Source: Glossina fuscipes
Lineage: Eukaryota; Arthropoda; Insecta; Diptera; Glossinidae
NCBI RefSeq assembly: GCF_014805625.2
Contig: NW_024003855.1
Location: forward strand, 1,122,801-1,186,800
Reading direction: 5' to 3'
Length of the DNA stretch: 64,000 bases
Shown: positions 33,051 through 44,417 of the stretch, one piece after another
Layout: each line of letters begins with the position of its first letter
Numbering within the stretch: the first letter of the stretch is position 1
The notes under the pieces: generated by a model
Database searches by the model: none
The model's input: only the letters and a program-made list of their open reading frames with translations
Told to the model about the DNA's origin: nothing
Made by a program: the position numbers and the translations under genes

Positions 33051-33835
33051 ATTTATAGTTTTTTAAAAGTTTCTCTTAACTTTTCGATTTTATTATTTCG
33101 AAGGCTAAAATTACATCTATGTTATATAAAAAAGGTATAACATTTGATCTTTGTTTCGTAACGTTTGTTACAGACGTAATTCTATAGCGGAGTTTGTCAA
33201 GTTTTTCTATGAATAGCAGTCTGAAAGAAAAATTGGCTTGCCTGCAGTAAAAAATAAATAAAGGATAGAAAAATTGGGGTCAAGGACCTCGGATTTGGAT
33301 TTGGATGCAAATTGAACATCACCAAATGGATCGGACGATATTTTTTTGATTAGAAAAATTAACTTACGTTGAAAGGAAAGAGAAGTTCTCTTTTAGAAGA
33401 GTTCCATTTTGGTATTGAAAACGAAGTAAAAGACGGCCTGTTAAACATAACTTCTAAGTTATAAAGACTTTTTTTTGTTAAGTTGTTTAAAAAATGAAAC
33501 GCGTTTATTAATGCTAATTAATCAAGAATTTAAAGTAAGAAAAAGAAGAGAAAGAAACATGCACTTGTGCTTAAAGGCCTGGTCAAAATTATTTTTACAT
33601 AATGTTCCTCACATCGCGTCATCTGATATCATCGTTTTTATGTTTATATAATTATCTATCTAATAATTTTGATCGTTTAATAGTTTCCTTGTATATTGGC
33701 AATCAACAATCAAGATTTTGAGGAATTTTTTTTGCTAAAATGAAGCTTATGTATTAAACCGAGCGTACGTATTAGAACACAAGAATCTCTACAAACCTTT
33801 GACTAAGATAATACAGTTACGAAAACATTAAAATA
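33051..33835. other. AT-rich DNA
   Basis: Possibly the upstream part of GY1 Gag on the minus strand (about 33060-33240), but no motif can be defended. Nothing else recognised. Confidence 0.4.
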
Positions 33836-34105
33836 CAGTTATCCGCCCTATAACGCGGTCGATTGGTTCCGCATTATAGGAAAACGCATTATAAAGGTAT
33901 TCCCGTATAACGCGTTTTTATGACCTCGTGTAGCCCAAATCATCAAACATTTTCCTGTTTTTGGTATTAACAAATCTTTTACACGTGAAAATCATTATAA
34001 ATTTTACAGTACCGGAATATATATGTGGGAAATCCCCGCCTTATACAGGGGGATCCCCGTATTATACGAGGGATTGAAATCGTGTAATATGAAAGCGCTG
34101 AATGG
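33836..34105 (+). mobile_element. Pogo/Tigger-like end sequences, two direct copies
   Basis: TA then 'CAGTTATCCGCCCTATAACG' at 33836, followed by CCGCATTATAGGAAAACGC and a CCCGTATAACGCG string. A second, similar block starts with TA-CAG at 34046 ('CAGGGGGATCCCCGTATTAT') and ends GAAAGCGC at about 34098. A CAG start after TA and internal TATAACGCG repeats resemble pogo-type DNA transposon ends. No transposase was found between or beside them, so a MITE or end scraps are more likely. Confidence 0.4.
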
Positions 34106-36271
34106 TGTGTTGGATTAGATTAGTCAAAAGTTTTTTTTAAATTTCATAGTAAGCATGTTTTATTTTAAAATAATGGAATATCGTAGCGAGGCAAGTACCT
34201 ATCGCGTATCTGAATACCTTATACTTGGACACCCCCACATCCGACGAGCCAGGCAGGAATACATGCGAAAAAATGGTAAAAATTAGACAACAGCATCCGT
34301 GCATAGGTTGAGTTCCCGAAACGTTACACAGCTTTGAATTTCGGCTGGTACGGCATTTCGGTAATGGGGGTAATCCTTTCATCTTACAAGTTTTGACATA
34401 TATATATATATTTTATATATAATAAAAAATTTTAAAGGTAATATAAGAAATATATGATAAATTCATACATACAGTGTGGCCACATAATAAATAACAAAAA
34501 TTAGAATAAAAAGAAATTTAAATGTATATATATATGTATATGGTATAGTATTTTTTATATTTTTTGTATAAAAATATAAAAATCCGTTTTTCTTATCAGA
34601 CAAACAGACAGACTTAGATCTATTCAGATAATGATTCTGAATCGATCGGTATAACAAAAGATAAGTCCATTTTAAGCAATTCTGCATGTTACATACGACC
34701 GCACCACGTTAATCTACCACACGTGGTGTAGGGTATAATAAGAATAGTGTTAGGCAATGTGCTGTTGCGTATTTAATGGCCGGCAGTGCCCGGCTATAGT
34801 ATGTAACGTCCACGTATATACGTGCAGGATGTTTCGATCGATAGGCTTTTCCTCTGCTCTCAACAACAGAGTAGTGTCCCATAATATAACGAAGTTTCGT
34901 TAATCAGCATTTCTTTTCATAATTCTTTGCTCGCATAATAGAGGAAATTGAGGAGAGGATCATGGAAAGAGAACAATGTCCAAAGTCCGTCTGTACTGCA
35001 TAAGTGTGGGTTTTTCTTATGTTAATGGGATACCTTGTGTTACAACAACAAGCAAAAATACTGACGTGAGAGAGAAAATGAAGAAAACGACTTGTAGCGG
35101 TAAAACCAGGAAGTCTTTATTCTAAATATAGTGTAACTCGATAAAGAAAAAACGGATATATAATGCCAATAAAAAAATCAAAATTAAAAATTATGTAAAA
35201 GTACATTAAAAACAGTAAAATATTGATAATATAAGTTAAAGTAAATATTGAAGAATAAGTAAAAGTAAACAAAAACAATAAAGTATTCGAAAATAAATTA
35301 AAGTACATTAAAAATAGCGAAATACCCTTTGTCAAATACAATAGAATTTTTATATTGAAATTGGTCGTTTTAAACGCTAACGCAATCCAAACATTTATAC
35401 AAATAAATATTAAGAATGACGTTGGAGTAAGTAAAATAACTCTACACCTGGCGAATTGTGGTTTGATGAGCAAACTGTACTCTTAATCTAAAATATATGG
35501 TTTTAAGCAAGCCAAGCAGAATCAAAGAAAAATTTAGCCTTGCAAAGAACAGCTACTACATATGTATATAAATTCGTACGACGTATGCTTAATGTGAAAG
35601 AATTTAAAACATACTCACATGCCAAGTGAAAGGAGGAAGAGGAGGACATTGAACATGTTCTATTATTTTCTTATGTGAAAAGACAAGTTAATTTGTTTTT
35701 ATTTCCTTTTTTTAAAGTATGAATAATTTTACGCTTAAGAACTAATCCATGTACATTTTCTAGTAAGTTTTGAATTTTTTTTATTGTAAAAGTAATAAAT
35801 GACAATAATGTAATCTAAAAATATAAAAACAAGTTGAAGGGTTTCTCTGAGTAGAAGGCGAAAATGTTTCATGAGGATGGGGTAAGTAAGTGAGTGTGTG
35901 TATGTAGATGTAATCACGGACGGTGACTTCATGGACCGACAAATATATACACACGACAGACAGTAGGACCTTTATATGACATCACGCCTTTAGTGATCTC
36001 GATAGTTTTAAACTATTTATAATATATTTTTGTAAATGTATTTGGGATAGCCAGGCCCAACGAAGTGTAGCCACAGCTCTATATAGTACTATTACAATGT
36101 TATATTTTTTTATAATTTCTTTTTGTTTGACAGCAAAACAACCAAACAAATTTTAAAAACGCGTTCGAAACGCGCGATAAAATATATTTAGATTGTTCAA
36201 GGGTAGCGCCTGAGTATTGAGTGAATTTCAATCTGTAACTAATTTAAAGCAGCTACTCAGTCTATATTTTG
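34106..36271. other. AT-rich DNA with microsatellite and palindromes
   Basis: 34398-34430 and 34518-34545 are TA-rich microsatellites. 34590-34655 (minus) is a copy of the dispersed dipteran motif. CACGTATATACGTG at 34811-34824 is a perfect 14-bp palindrome, and GTTACATAC (34688-34696) / GTATGTAAC (34799-34807) flank the region before it. Minus-strand frames at 34137-34382, 34463-34687, 35117-35473 and 35735-35932 have no recognised motif. Confidence 0.4.
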
Positions 36272-36526
36272 TTAGCGCTGTTTCACTTCCAATGAGTAGC
36301 TGTGAAGTTGCTCTTCTTGCAAGAATATTGCACCAAATCCATCTTTCGATAAATCCGTATGTGGATCCGTCATGGCATTTCTATCGTATATACGTAAAAT
36401 TGATTCATTTAGTAACGTTGGCTTAAGAGTCTGAATTGCACGAATTTCTTTGGGATTTATAATAAATTGAGCTTCATTTTCCAGTTTTGTGATTCCACGA
36501 CGCTTCTCCACTTTCGAATGAGGCAA
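36272..36526 (-). pseudogene. Gypsy-type RT end / RNase H fragment (GY2)
   Basis: Open 84-codon minus-strand piece. 'NPKEIRAIQTLKPTLLNESI' is the end of the RT connection, and 'LRIYDRNAMTDPHTDLSKDG' followed by 'FGAIFLQEEQLHSYSLE' is the Gypsy RNase H start (TDAS is TDLS, with the catalytic Asp kept). The Lys-rich frame next to it (36532-36732) has no motif. The rest of the element is absent. Confidence 0.7.
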
Positions 36527-36867
36527 TTTACCTATCTGCCTTTGGACTTATCATTAAATTCATCTAGGTCTTTGGTTACAGAATCATTTTTTGCACGTTT
36601 CTTTTCTAGGCTTCTGATGTTGAATGTTAATTCTTTTTTCTGCTTTGATTTGAAGCTGCTTTTTAATTTTTTTGTTTTTGACTTTCTTCCTTTTTTAATG
36701 ATTTTCTTCGGTTTTAAATGATTAAAATTCAAATTTAAAAAAAAAAATTATTCGAAAACTTTTATATCTAATCGCATATAAACATTGTACTTGTATAAAT
36801 TTTCGAATGTATTTATTTATTTGTGTATTTGCTTAATTTTATTTACACATGAAATTCAGCCAAAATA

Positions 36868-36898
36868 TTAGTTTGGGGAAAAAGAAATCCATTATTTT
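36868..36898. repeat. Mariner terminal inverted repeat (left)
   Basis: About 30 bp, flanked outside by TA (36866-36867). Pairs with 37422-37452. Confidence 0.9.
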
Positions 36899-36977
36899 TA
36901 TATGAACTTCAGGACTTTATTTAACATGCTTCGGATTGTCCGATTTGGGTCAAATATGCACCGTTTTGTTGTACGAT

Positions 36978-37361
36978 TTATTGCCATCTTAAAGGTAACT
37001 TCAAAATATCTCTCTCATAGAAGTCCTGGTCTCTATTTGCAAAAAACTCTAGTAGTCGATTTTCACAATCCTCCCTAGATTCCAATTTTTTATCATTAAA
37101 GAAATTTTGCAATGCAAGAAAGAGATGATAATCGCTTGGTGCCAAATCCGGACTGTATGGCGGATACATTAAAACTTCCCAACCAAGCTCCCGAAGTTTC
37201 TGGCGAGTCACTGTACATGTATGTGGCCTAGCGTTATCCTGGTGGAACACGACACCTCTCCTGTTGGCCAATTCTGGCCGTTTCTGGTCAATCGCTATCT
37301 TCAAACGGTCCAGTTGTTGACAGTAGAGATCAGAATTTAGCGTTTGGCCATATGGAAGCAA
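36978..37361 (-). pseudogene. Mariner transposase, C-terminal half
   Basis: The 127-codon open frame includes 'LPYGQTLNSDLYCQQLDRLK', 'GVVFHQDNARPHTC' (second catalytic Asp) and 'YPPYSPDLAPSDYHLF' (third catalytic Asp at the DD34D spacing). Upstream the frame is continuous with 'YYE', just after a deletion that joined the 5-prime leader to this point and removed the DNA-binding domain and the first Asp. A TAA replaces a Gln codon after 'LKLPLRWQ'; beyond it the usual ending 'IVQQNGAYLTQIGQSEAC' is still readable. It cannot be active. Confidence 0.93.
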
Positions 37362-37421
37362 CTCATAATAAATAATCGACGATACTTTACAAGAAATCTA
37401 CCAGTGCAGCCATCTACCGAA

Positions 37422-37452
37422 AAAAGAATGAATTTCTTTTTCCCCAAACTAA
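37422..37452. repeat. Mariner terminal inverted repeat (right)
   Basis: Reverse complement of the left repeat with a few mismatches in its inner third. Followed by TA (37453-37454). Confidence 0.9.
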
Positions 37453-37454
37453 TA

Positions 37455-37789
37455 TATTATTTGCAGTGATAACAATAAATTTATTATATTTCAATGTAAA
37501 TTTATTATGTTTATTTACCGATTATCTCCCCCATAATTAGCAAGAGTAAAATCAGTTGCAACTTAAGGAAAGCGCAACAATTCTCTCTATTGAACTTAAA
37601 CATAACAAATCGTTGAAGACATAATAAGATGGCACAAAACATTATAAAAAATCTCGTATTTAATCCCTTTGCTGTCTGTTAGATTAAATGCTTGTTTTCG
37701 TTGTGATCACTAGTAGATTTACCTTATGCAAATATTTAAATATGGGCACGGGAACATAAGGAGTCAGTACATAAAACTTGGTAGGAGAT
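37455..37789. other. AT-rich spacer
   Basis: No feature recognised between the mariner and alpha copy 2. Confidence 0.4.
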
Positions 37790-38560
37790 TCGTTATCACT
37801 ATTACGGTGACGAGAACATAAAAAGGCGTAGACCTGTTGCTTTAAGAAGAAAAACTGCAAATTCGATCTCAGACCGGACCGGCAAGGTTTGTATAATTTC
37901 AGAGCGTTTTGTTAGTCGTAAACTTGATGGTGTTGCATCCATATTCAAAGTCTTTGAAGGTTTTCTCGAGGGCCCACGAAGAGTTAAGCTATCATTTAAT
38001 ATTACGATAAGACAAACGGTGCCTTACTTCGCATTTAGAGTCTTTGGCAAGATATATTGTATGTGTTTTGTCAAAACTTATATAGAGATCAAGATCGGCA
38101 CATGCATCAAAAGAAAGTTTTTTTTTATTGAGGGGCCTCCACGGCTGCTGAGAAAGGTGAGTCAGCGGTCACAATTAAAAAATCACACCATATTGAAAAA
38201 TATGAGTTTCATCGTCTTGAAGGTCATGCAACTTAGCCGTATACAGATTGAAAAAGATGAGGCTCAAGCAACTGCCTTGTGGAATACCATCATGCACTTC
38301 AATTTTGTGTGCACCTATTACCAATACACGTTTGAATAAAACGTTTGGTATTCACTGGAGTATTTGAAGAGGGACTGAAAAGTTTAAAAGAATTCTTCAT
38401 CAAGGAAACACAATCATAGGCTTTACTGATATCGAAGAAAAGCATAACAAAAATTTTACAAGCTTTTTTCATAGTGTGAGTGTGCGTCCATTGACGCACA
38501 CATTCGTAGATTTCCGTTTTTGATACGTATACGAACGGTAGACATAGCCGTCGTTACGGC
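37790..38560 (-). pseudogene. Alpha copy 2 RT remnant
   Basis: 'DNVFATYASATK', then 'VMLFFDISKAYDCV' (first catalytic Asp block, absent from copy 1), 'DGIPQGSCLSLIFFNLYTAK', 'LHDLQDDETHIFQYG' where YADD is lost, 'FDACADLDLYI'-like text, and 'EKTFKDFEYGCNTIK'. The sequence between the active site and thumb matches copy 1 block by block. A perfect 9-bp hairpin (38480-38501) lies just upstream of the FFDISKAYD block. Confidence 0.8.
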
Positions 38561-38657
38561 GTTTAGTGGCTGAAGCATAAGTAGCGAAAACATTGTCGTT
38601 TTTTAGGAAAACTTCACTTCAGATGCAAAAATCAATATAATCGGAATAATTGGAGGA

Positions 38658-39585
38658 CTATTTTTCTCTTATCTTTTTATACGTAAAATTTTGTATATCC
38701 ATGGTCTTATTGGGAGCTAATTTCCGTTCTCTGTTCAGATAAGTCTTGTTTAGGGTATTATGGTCGTTCGAACCACAAGCAATACATTTGATCACCACGT
38801 AGTAATCACTGCATTTAATCGTCTTGCCGCAGTTAATGCACCTGGTCTCTTTAGGCTTACAAAACTTTGAAATATTTGCAAATGTCCCACACTTTAAGCA
38901 TTGTTTTAGAAAGGAAAAAAAGAATTGACCAGGAGAACACAAACTTAATGGATTAAGGGAAGAATTTTTCATTAAAACCTATTTCCACGCTAATGGTAGG
39001 GATGAACTCCTTTTTGCAGTGTGGATTTTTTCACCGAAACTTTATAGTCCACTTAATTGGAATAGCGGAAACCGCATTTTTGATAAGATCATTAATGTCA
39101 CAATTCAATGGAATGTTTCGTACTCTACCGAATCTTCTAATAAATATATGCTTGGTTATATTTTGGCTTAGCCATTATTTTTAATGAAAAGGTTGGCATG
39201 GAGGGCAGCGTTAAAAAGTGATCTGGCTCTGCCGTTGGTAACCACGCAACTTAAAACAATAGTGAAATTTTTAAGCTTTCAAATCACACTTTTCAACGCT
39301 TTTAAAGTATCCATACAAGAAGATACTTACGCCGTGGGCGTGTTCACGTTTTAGATTTTAACAAACACAAGGAAATTGCCCTGCTTGCCAAAATAGTATA
39401 AATTTACTTCAGCGCTTGGAATACCTTTGGCACCCTAATGAGAAGAAGAAGTAGGTAAAAGAGTTAAGTCCACACCTTGCCCGGCTATCCTCGATCTCTT
39501 ATTGTTTTCAGTCATATTCAAATAAATATTTTCAAAAACATTTTCGTCTACAATAATCGGATCTAAACCTGTGTTCAAAAGAAGA
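38658..39585 (-). pseudogene. Alpha copy 2 ORF1
   Basis: Frames in order give 'NNKRSRIAGQGVDL', 'AEVNLYYFGKQGNFLVFVK', 'RNIPLNCDINDLIKNAVSAI', then the open 104-codon piece (38658-38972) with 'QCLKCGTFANISKFCKPKE', 'CINCGKTIKC' and 'CIACGSNDHNTL'. Each segment has a direct counterpart in copy 1 at the same order. Several stops and frame changes; zinc-knuckle cysteines are mostly kept. Confidence 0.8.
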
Positions 39586-41330
39586 CAGACTGATATAATT
39601 TTAACTGTTATAGATGCTATTATTGGAAACGCTTACTAAAAATCCAAAAGTAAAAGAAAGAAAACTTTACATTAAAATAAGCGTTTTTTTAATTTCACAT
39701 TTTCTTTATTTTAATAACTATTTTACTAAAACACGACAAACACGCCAGAAAAATTTTCAGCTGCCGTTTGCTTAAGCATATTGTGTTAGCTTCGAGTGTT
39801 GATTGTTGAAGTTTTTGTTTACATAGCCGAAAGAAAAGCAATAATATATACAAAAATTTTTTTTTTCCAATTCACAAAATTTTCGCCCATTACTTTCTTA
39901 ACGGAATTAACCGTTATTTTTCGGATTTTGACATCCACAATTAAATATAAACGAACATTTCACCCTTTTTTCTGCTTTTTCATTTACATGTGAATGGTAG
40001 CAACAAAGTTGACATGTTTATCAGCTATCGACTTGCTCGCGAACGAAAGTTTACTTTTAGATACCTGATTACCCCCTGGTGTTGTTGTCAAGTCAGTACA
40101 GAAAATCAAGCGATTCATAAATATTCAATTATTGTTTTAAGATTACAAGAGGCTTCATAAAAATAAACGGTTCGCGTTTATGCATAAAAACAATCAGCTG
40201 ATGATCTTCATATGGTGTTATCCATTTCTATAACAGTATTCCCTGTTTTGTGTTACTTCAAATAAATGCAAAATGTGGTTGGAAAATTTTTTCTAATTAT
40301 ACTAATAAATATGACCAGTTTTGGGAGTATTACCGCTTTCAATATATGTTGTGAACGCGTGCAACATTCAGGTGTATTATTCCTATATATATTACTTTCC
40401 TGGATTAATTAATTTATTCCTTTGAATGTTAGTATAATATTATTTTTTAGATTTAACCATTAAATTCCTTATAATGAATATCGTTTTATTTTTATACTCT
40501 TATTTTTATAATAATATATTTACTTATATTATATTCATATTTTTATTTCGCTTATAACTGCATTGCAATCGTTATGTAATTATATATAATTTTATTATTT
40601 ATGGTGGCTACTGCTAAGGAGTCTGAGGCGTCATTTTTATTTTTGAGGAGTAAAAACAAAAGCATATGCATCCAGAGCAAAAAAGAAAGAAAGAAATTAA
40701 CGCGAACATAAACAACAAATTTATAAATAATATAAATAAGGAAGTTGATAAAAACGGAACTCTGGTAACCCTGCGTCAAACTGCAAAGATTTTTCCTCTT
40801 CCCGTTTCCCGTTCTCTATAAAATATCACTAAATAAAATAAATTTATTAAAGTATCTCAACCAAAAGTGAATTTTTGCGAGGCAAAGCATCACAAATGCT
40901 GGCTGGCTACGTAACTCTAATGCAAACTTGCGTGAAATAAGGAATCCTGCATAAAGAAACTTTTGCACAGATTTTCTCGCTTCATCATTTTAAGCATTCA
41001 ACGGAAATTAAAGTTGAGCGGATTTTGAACTGCTGACTTAAGCAAATGCTTGTTAAGAAGTCAAAATGACTGGTTTTGTGCACGATGGTATAACATATAC
41101 ATTTATAAGTATTTAAGAGGCAAGGGATGTAAATAGAATCATTAATAAATGAATTTATGTCAGGAATAAAAAGTCACAAAATTCTAAGAAAAGAAATGAT
41201 TTCCTAATCTCATATTAAGAATCAGATAAGTTGATCTACTTTTTTCTAGGTTGAAGGGAACATAAGCTGAAGTTACCATTTCTAAGTTAGCTAAATTTGA
41301 TCAATTTAAAAACAAAAAACAACATAAATC
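39586..41330. other. AT-rich DNA, no recognised gene
   Basis: May hold the 5-prime UTR of alpha copy 2 at its low end. Frames at 39796-39993 and 40552-40779 (minus) have no motif. Confidence 0.4.
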
Positions 41331-41337
41331 TCTTTGA

Positions 41338-41684
41338 AATGCCACCGGAAAAGCTTCTGAAGCATGTCAATAATGAAGACAAATCGGCAAGTAACAGTCT
41401 TCTTCCGCTGTTGGCGCTAACGAAGTTGAGATAACCGATGAAAACTCTGGCTCTTCCCTGGTTTGACAGCCATTAACCAACCTCAAATGAACCTATGTGT
41501 AGATGACCAGCTGACCACGATGTGCCCAAATAGCGAGAATCAACGAATCTTGATCTCCTCCGATTTGGCTTTTTATGAATATCTAAACAGCTTCAAATTA
41601 ACACATCTAGAAGCCATAAAAATTGTAAACAAATGTAAAGTTACACTCTTTACCGTGCGTCCATTGCAAACAATTTTATGTTAA
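41338..41684 (+). pseudogene. Alpha copy 3 ORF1 start
   Basis: 'MPPEKLLKHVNNEDKSASNS' and, after frame changes, 'ENQRILISSDLAFYEYLNSF' with 'KLTHLEAIKIVNKCK'. The second matches 'GNRIHLYSLFLYDYLKDF' plus 'NMYGLQELKVI' of copy 1 residue for residue in spacing. Knuckles are missing. Confidence 0.6.
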
Positions 41685-41839
41685 ATAGCGACCTGCTATC
41701 TAAAAACCTGAAAGCGTATATTTCCAGGACCTACACTGAACGATTTTAAATTGTGCGCAAAACATCCACGGACTAGATCCAAAATTTATCAGAAGCAATG
41801 CTAGGCTCTACCTCAACATTTTGATAGTATTGCTCTTTT

Positions 41840-42660
41840 CTGGTACAAGGACTTCTCACGTGCTCTGCATTCTAAGAAGAAACTTTCTTGAGCTGGTTAC
41901 GAGGAGCGCTTTCAAAAAACAGTCGTATAACTTTATTTGACGCCATCAATCATTATAGGACAACTAATACCTTTCCTGATAATTGCTGCCTCATCAAGAT
42001 CATTTCAATCCCCAAGCCTGACAGAAGCAATGATAATATTAGGAACTATAAGCCGATCGATCTTACTTCAGCTTACTAAAAATCATGAACTTTATGTTCA
42101 AAGAAAGATTCATCTTTTCTCTTAATGCTCATCATCAGCATCACACCCGCTTGTTCTTTGGCGTATTGAAAACACAAGTCAACAGACATGTGCATCAATG
42201 AATTATTCATTGTGAAAAGAAGCAGACAGAAAGGTTTTATTGGCTCTTGACATTAAAAGCTCTTATTTTCGTTGACATTCCCCTCTACATTCATTCGAGC
42301 CGATTTCTGATCTTGGGCTGTGGTTCAAAGCTGTGTGCCGCAAATCAGCTGCTTAAGCGCCTTCCTTTTCAACTTGTACACGGCCAACTTGCACCACCTG
42401 CCAGCCTGGAAATCCCATATATTCCAATATACTGATGACAGTAGTAGTTCTGCTAGTTTCGTCGGTTGTGTCAGTCAATGATGCCGTTGAGAATCTCTCT
42501 ACAAAAGCAAATCTGAATGAGCTAAACTTAATTTATATTTAAATTCGAACAAATACAATGCACTTTTTCAGTAAAGAGATCGAATAAAAAATCAAAGTAA
42601 ATTAATACAGGTCTTGTCAGCTTATTGAAATTTCCACCAACTGAAGCCTCACTTCCCGTA
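41840..42660 (+). pseudogene. Alpha copy 3 RT remnant
   Basis: 'LFDAINHYRTTNTFPDN' and 'CLIKIISIPKPDRSNDNIRN' with 'YKPIDLTSAY' form the RT start (P..W....I.IPKP....NYRPI.L). 'LILGCGSKLCAANQLLKR' follows. The active site reads YTDD (42428-42439), with both Asp kept. 'LNLYLNSNKYNALF' follows in another frame. Confidence 0.75.
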
Positions 42661-42999
42661 ACCACTGTAAAAAGGCTTTCAAAAATTGTCAGTCTGATTC
42701 TCAATATTGATTAACAAACACGCGATTCTGCCCCCAAAAGTCTTCTTGATCTACAAGCCATTGGTCGAGTGAAAAATAGAATTCGAATTTTCTGCCACCT
42801 GCAATCTTCCCCAATATATAAGTTGCAGTCATGAGCGAAGAGATCCTATACAGCTACAGCATCTGATTAGTCATGTATTCGAAAAATTAAATACAAAAAG
42901 TACATTCTTTTGTTAGTCCTAAAAGTTTTATATAAAGAGAAACTGAAAAGCTATCATAACAAATGCTTTGAAATACACGCTATAGACGACTTGGTAGGC

Positions 43000-43600
43000 T
43001 ACGACATATTTAGTTATTCAGTAATGAAATATCGCCTAGACGCTATCGGCGAAACCAAAATCTTGTAGAATTTAACCTCCACCTTCATTGACTTGCTTGC
43101 TATTAAACAGGCAGTAGGTCTAAGAACGACGAATAGGAGCACGAAACTTGTCATTTACGCTGCCAAAAGATCAGCGCTATTCTTTATCCAAAAGAAAAAC
43201 CCAATGAACCAACACGTCTATGAAATCCACGGCATCTCTGCCATTGAGTTGTGCCCACTTGCCTACGCAAAGCATGACTTAGAGCAGAAATTAAATCTGT
43301 GAAATATTTGCCAAGTAAAGCTTTGCGCACCATTATCAACAAACTTGATTGTGAATACACTAATGTTACATTACCAGAAGATTATCTCTTCTAAATTACA
43401 TCCATCCACCTTTTTCAAAGCTCTGCCCGCTGCGTCTTGAGAGATTAAAGTTCTCTGCAGACTAATGACCAATCTAGATTATGACAAACCTTATCTTAAA
43501 ATGATCCGAGCCGTTCACAATAACACCTGCGGCATTTGCTTGATAGTTGAATCAGCTGAACATCTCATATTGGTATTAAAAAAAATTTGACAACACCACA
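43000..43600 (+). pseudogene. Alpha copy 3 RNase H and tail
   Basis: 'NLTSTFIDLLAIKQAV' and 'TKLVIYAAKRSALFFI' correspond to the Glu and third-Asp regions of RNase H (FIELLAIRHA and VIFSESRSALRLI in copy 1); the Asp position is Ala. The tail 'EIKVLCRLMTNLDYDKPYLK' and 'CGICLIVESAEHLI' matches copy 1. Confidence 0.75.
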
Positions 43601-44009
43601 CTGACGTTTGGTCTGTTCTGGTATAACAACTTGTGCTGATAATTATACTCGTCTTAAGGAACTAACTGCATTTGTCAAAAACGCCGATTTTTCATTTTAA
43701 CATGTCTTTTTTTCTATCTATCTACGCGTTTTTTTTCTTCTGGGCCTGATGACAGCAAGAGGTGACCAGTTGCCTGTAGGCTGTATGTGCACTCTCTATT
43801 TCAGTTTTTATAGTGCATACTTTGCATTCATTGACTACGGGTTTTTAGAATCATGCCGCCTATCGTAGAGCGATTAAGTTTTCTCAGCAGTGACGCCACG
43901 CAGCTCATTCGCACGGCTTAAGCTTTGCGGTCTATTTGGTTGGAACTTTCCTACAAGTAGCCACACTTCATTCTTTCAACTGCCTTGCAAATTTTCCCTA
44001 GCTGGGGTC

Positions 44010-44395
44010 TGAGTTTTCATAGCCTTCGAAAGCACTAAGGCACGCTCCTTTATCATGATAATTTAATCAAAATGGTCTTTACCTATTACTACTCCAGATC
44101 GTATTAACGGGCCTAGCATCGTTGCTGATTAATAAGTTTAGTCCGCGCCTTGACCGTGAGGTGGGTGGAAACTATAACAAGGTCACGATTTTCACGACGA
44201 GGTGTCATCTCCGGCTTGGTCGCAACAAGATCTAGCAAAAACTCTGAAAGCATATAGATGTCAATGAGTAAGACGGCTTCAGCATCGTAGAACTACTTAC
44301 CGTTTACTGTGCAAACCTTAAGTTGCACCCGCGTTTTCACAAGGTTCTTGAATGAGAGTTACGTCCAGGGCTTCCTTTTAAATTAATGGGGTGCA
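44010..44395 (-). pseudogene. R1/Jockey-like endonuclease fragment
   Basis: On the minus strand 'DVTLIQEPCENAGAT' then a stop and 'GLHSKR' match the ALIQEPW...G...GL segment of R1/LOA/Jockey endonucleases; the catalytic Glu of QEP is kept. Another frame gives 'LSEFLLDLVATKPEMTPR' and 'NRDLVIVSTHL', in the right order for the next strands. Nothing further downstream was recognised. Short and decayed, so moderate confidence only. Confidence 0.45.
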
Positions 44396-44417
44396 AACAA
44401 TGGTATCACGTTCCTAT

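Larger units (their letters stand above)
36868..37452 (-). mobile_element. Short mariner element with both terminal repeats
   Basis: Left end 'TTAGTTTGGGGAAAAAGAAA' at 36868 and its inverted match ending at 37452, identical over the first 21 bases and imperfect for about 10 more. TA target duplications are present at 36866-36867 and 37453-37454. Total length 585 bp against about 1.3 kb for full mariners, so more than half is deleted. Only the C-terminal half of the transposase remains. Confidence 0.93.
37790..39585 (-). mobile_element. I-like family alpha, copy 2 (internally deleted)
   Basis: Minus-strand peptides closely parallel alpha copy 1: ORF1 start 'ENIYLNMTENNKRSRIA', ORF1 knuckles, then directly RT motifs and the 'ILNDSLTLRG' thumb segment. 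The endonuclease, the linker and most of the early RT are missing. Roughly 1.8 kb remains of an element of probably more than 5 kb. No RNase H or 3-prime tail is seen at the low-coordinate end. Confidence 0.8.
41331..43860 (+). mobile_element. I-like family alpha, copy 3 (heavily decayed)
   Basis: Contains a short ORF1 start, a deletion to the RT start, an RT with a YTDD box, an RNase H scrap and the same C-terminal tail as copy 1. Pyrimidine-rich sequence near 43700-43740 resembles the 3-prime UTR. The endonuclease is absent. Stops and frame changes are dense. Confidence 0.75.

Noticed and set aside
34137..34382. Possible pogo transposase beside the pogo-like ends
   Set aside because: The 81-codon frame has none of the transposase motifs on either strand.
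35117..35473. 118-codon hydrophobic minus-strand frame
   Set aside because: Low-complexity AT-rich sequence encoding Phe/Ile/Leu/Tyr runs.
36532..36732. Lys-rich minus-strand frame next to a Gypsy fragment
   Set aside because: Looks like a nuclear protein but arises from A-rich DNA; not part of any Gypsy domain I know at this position.
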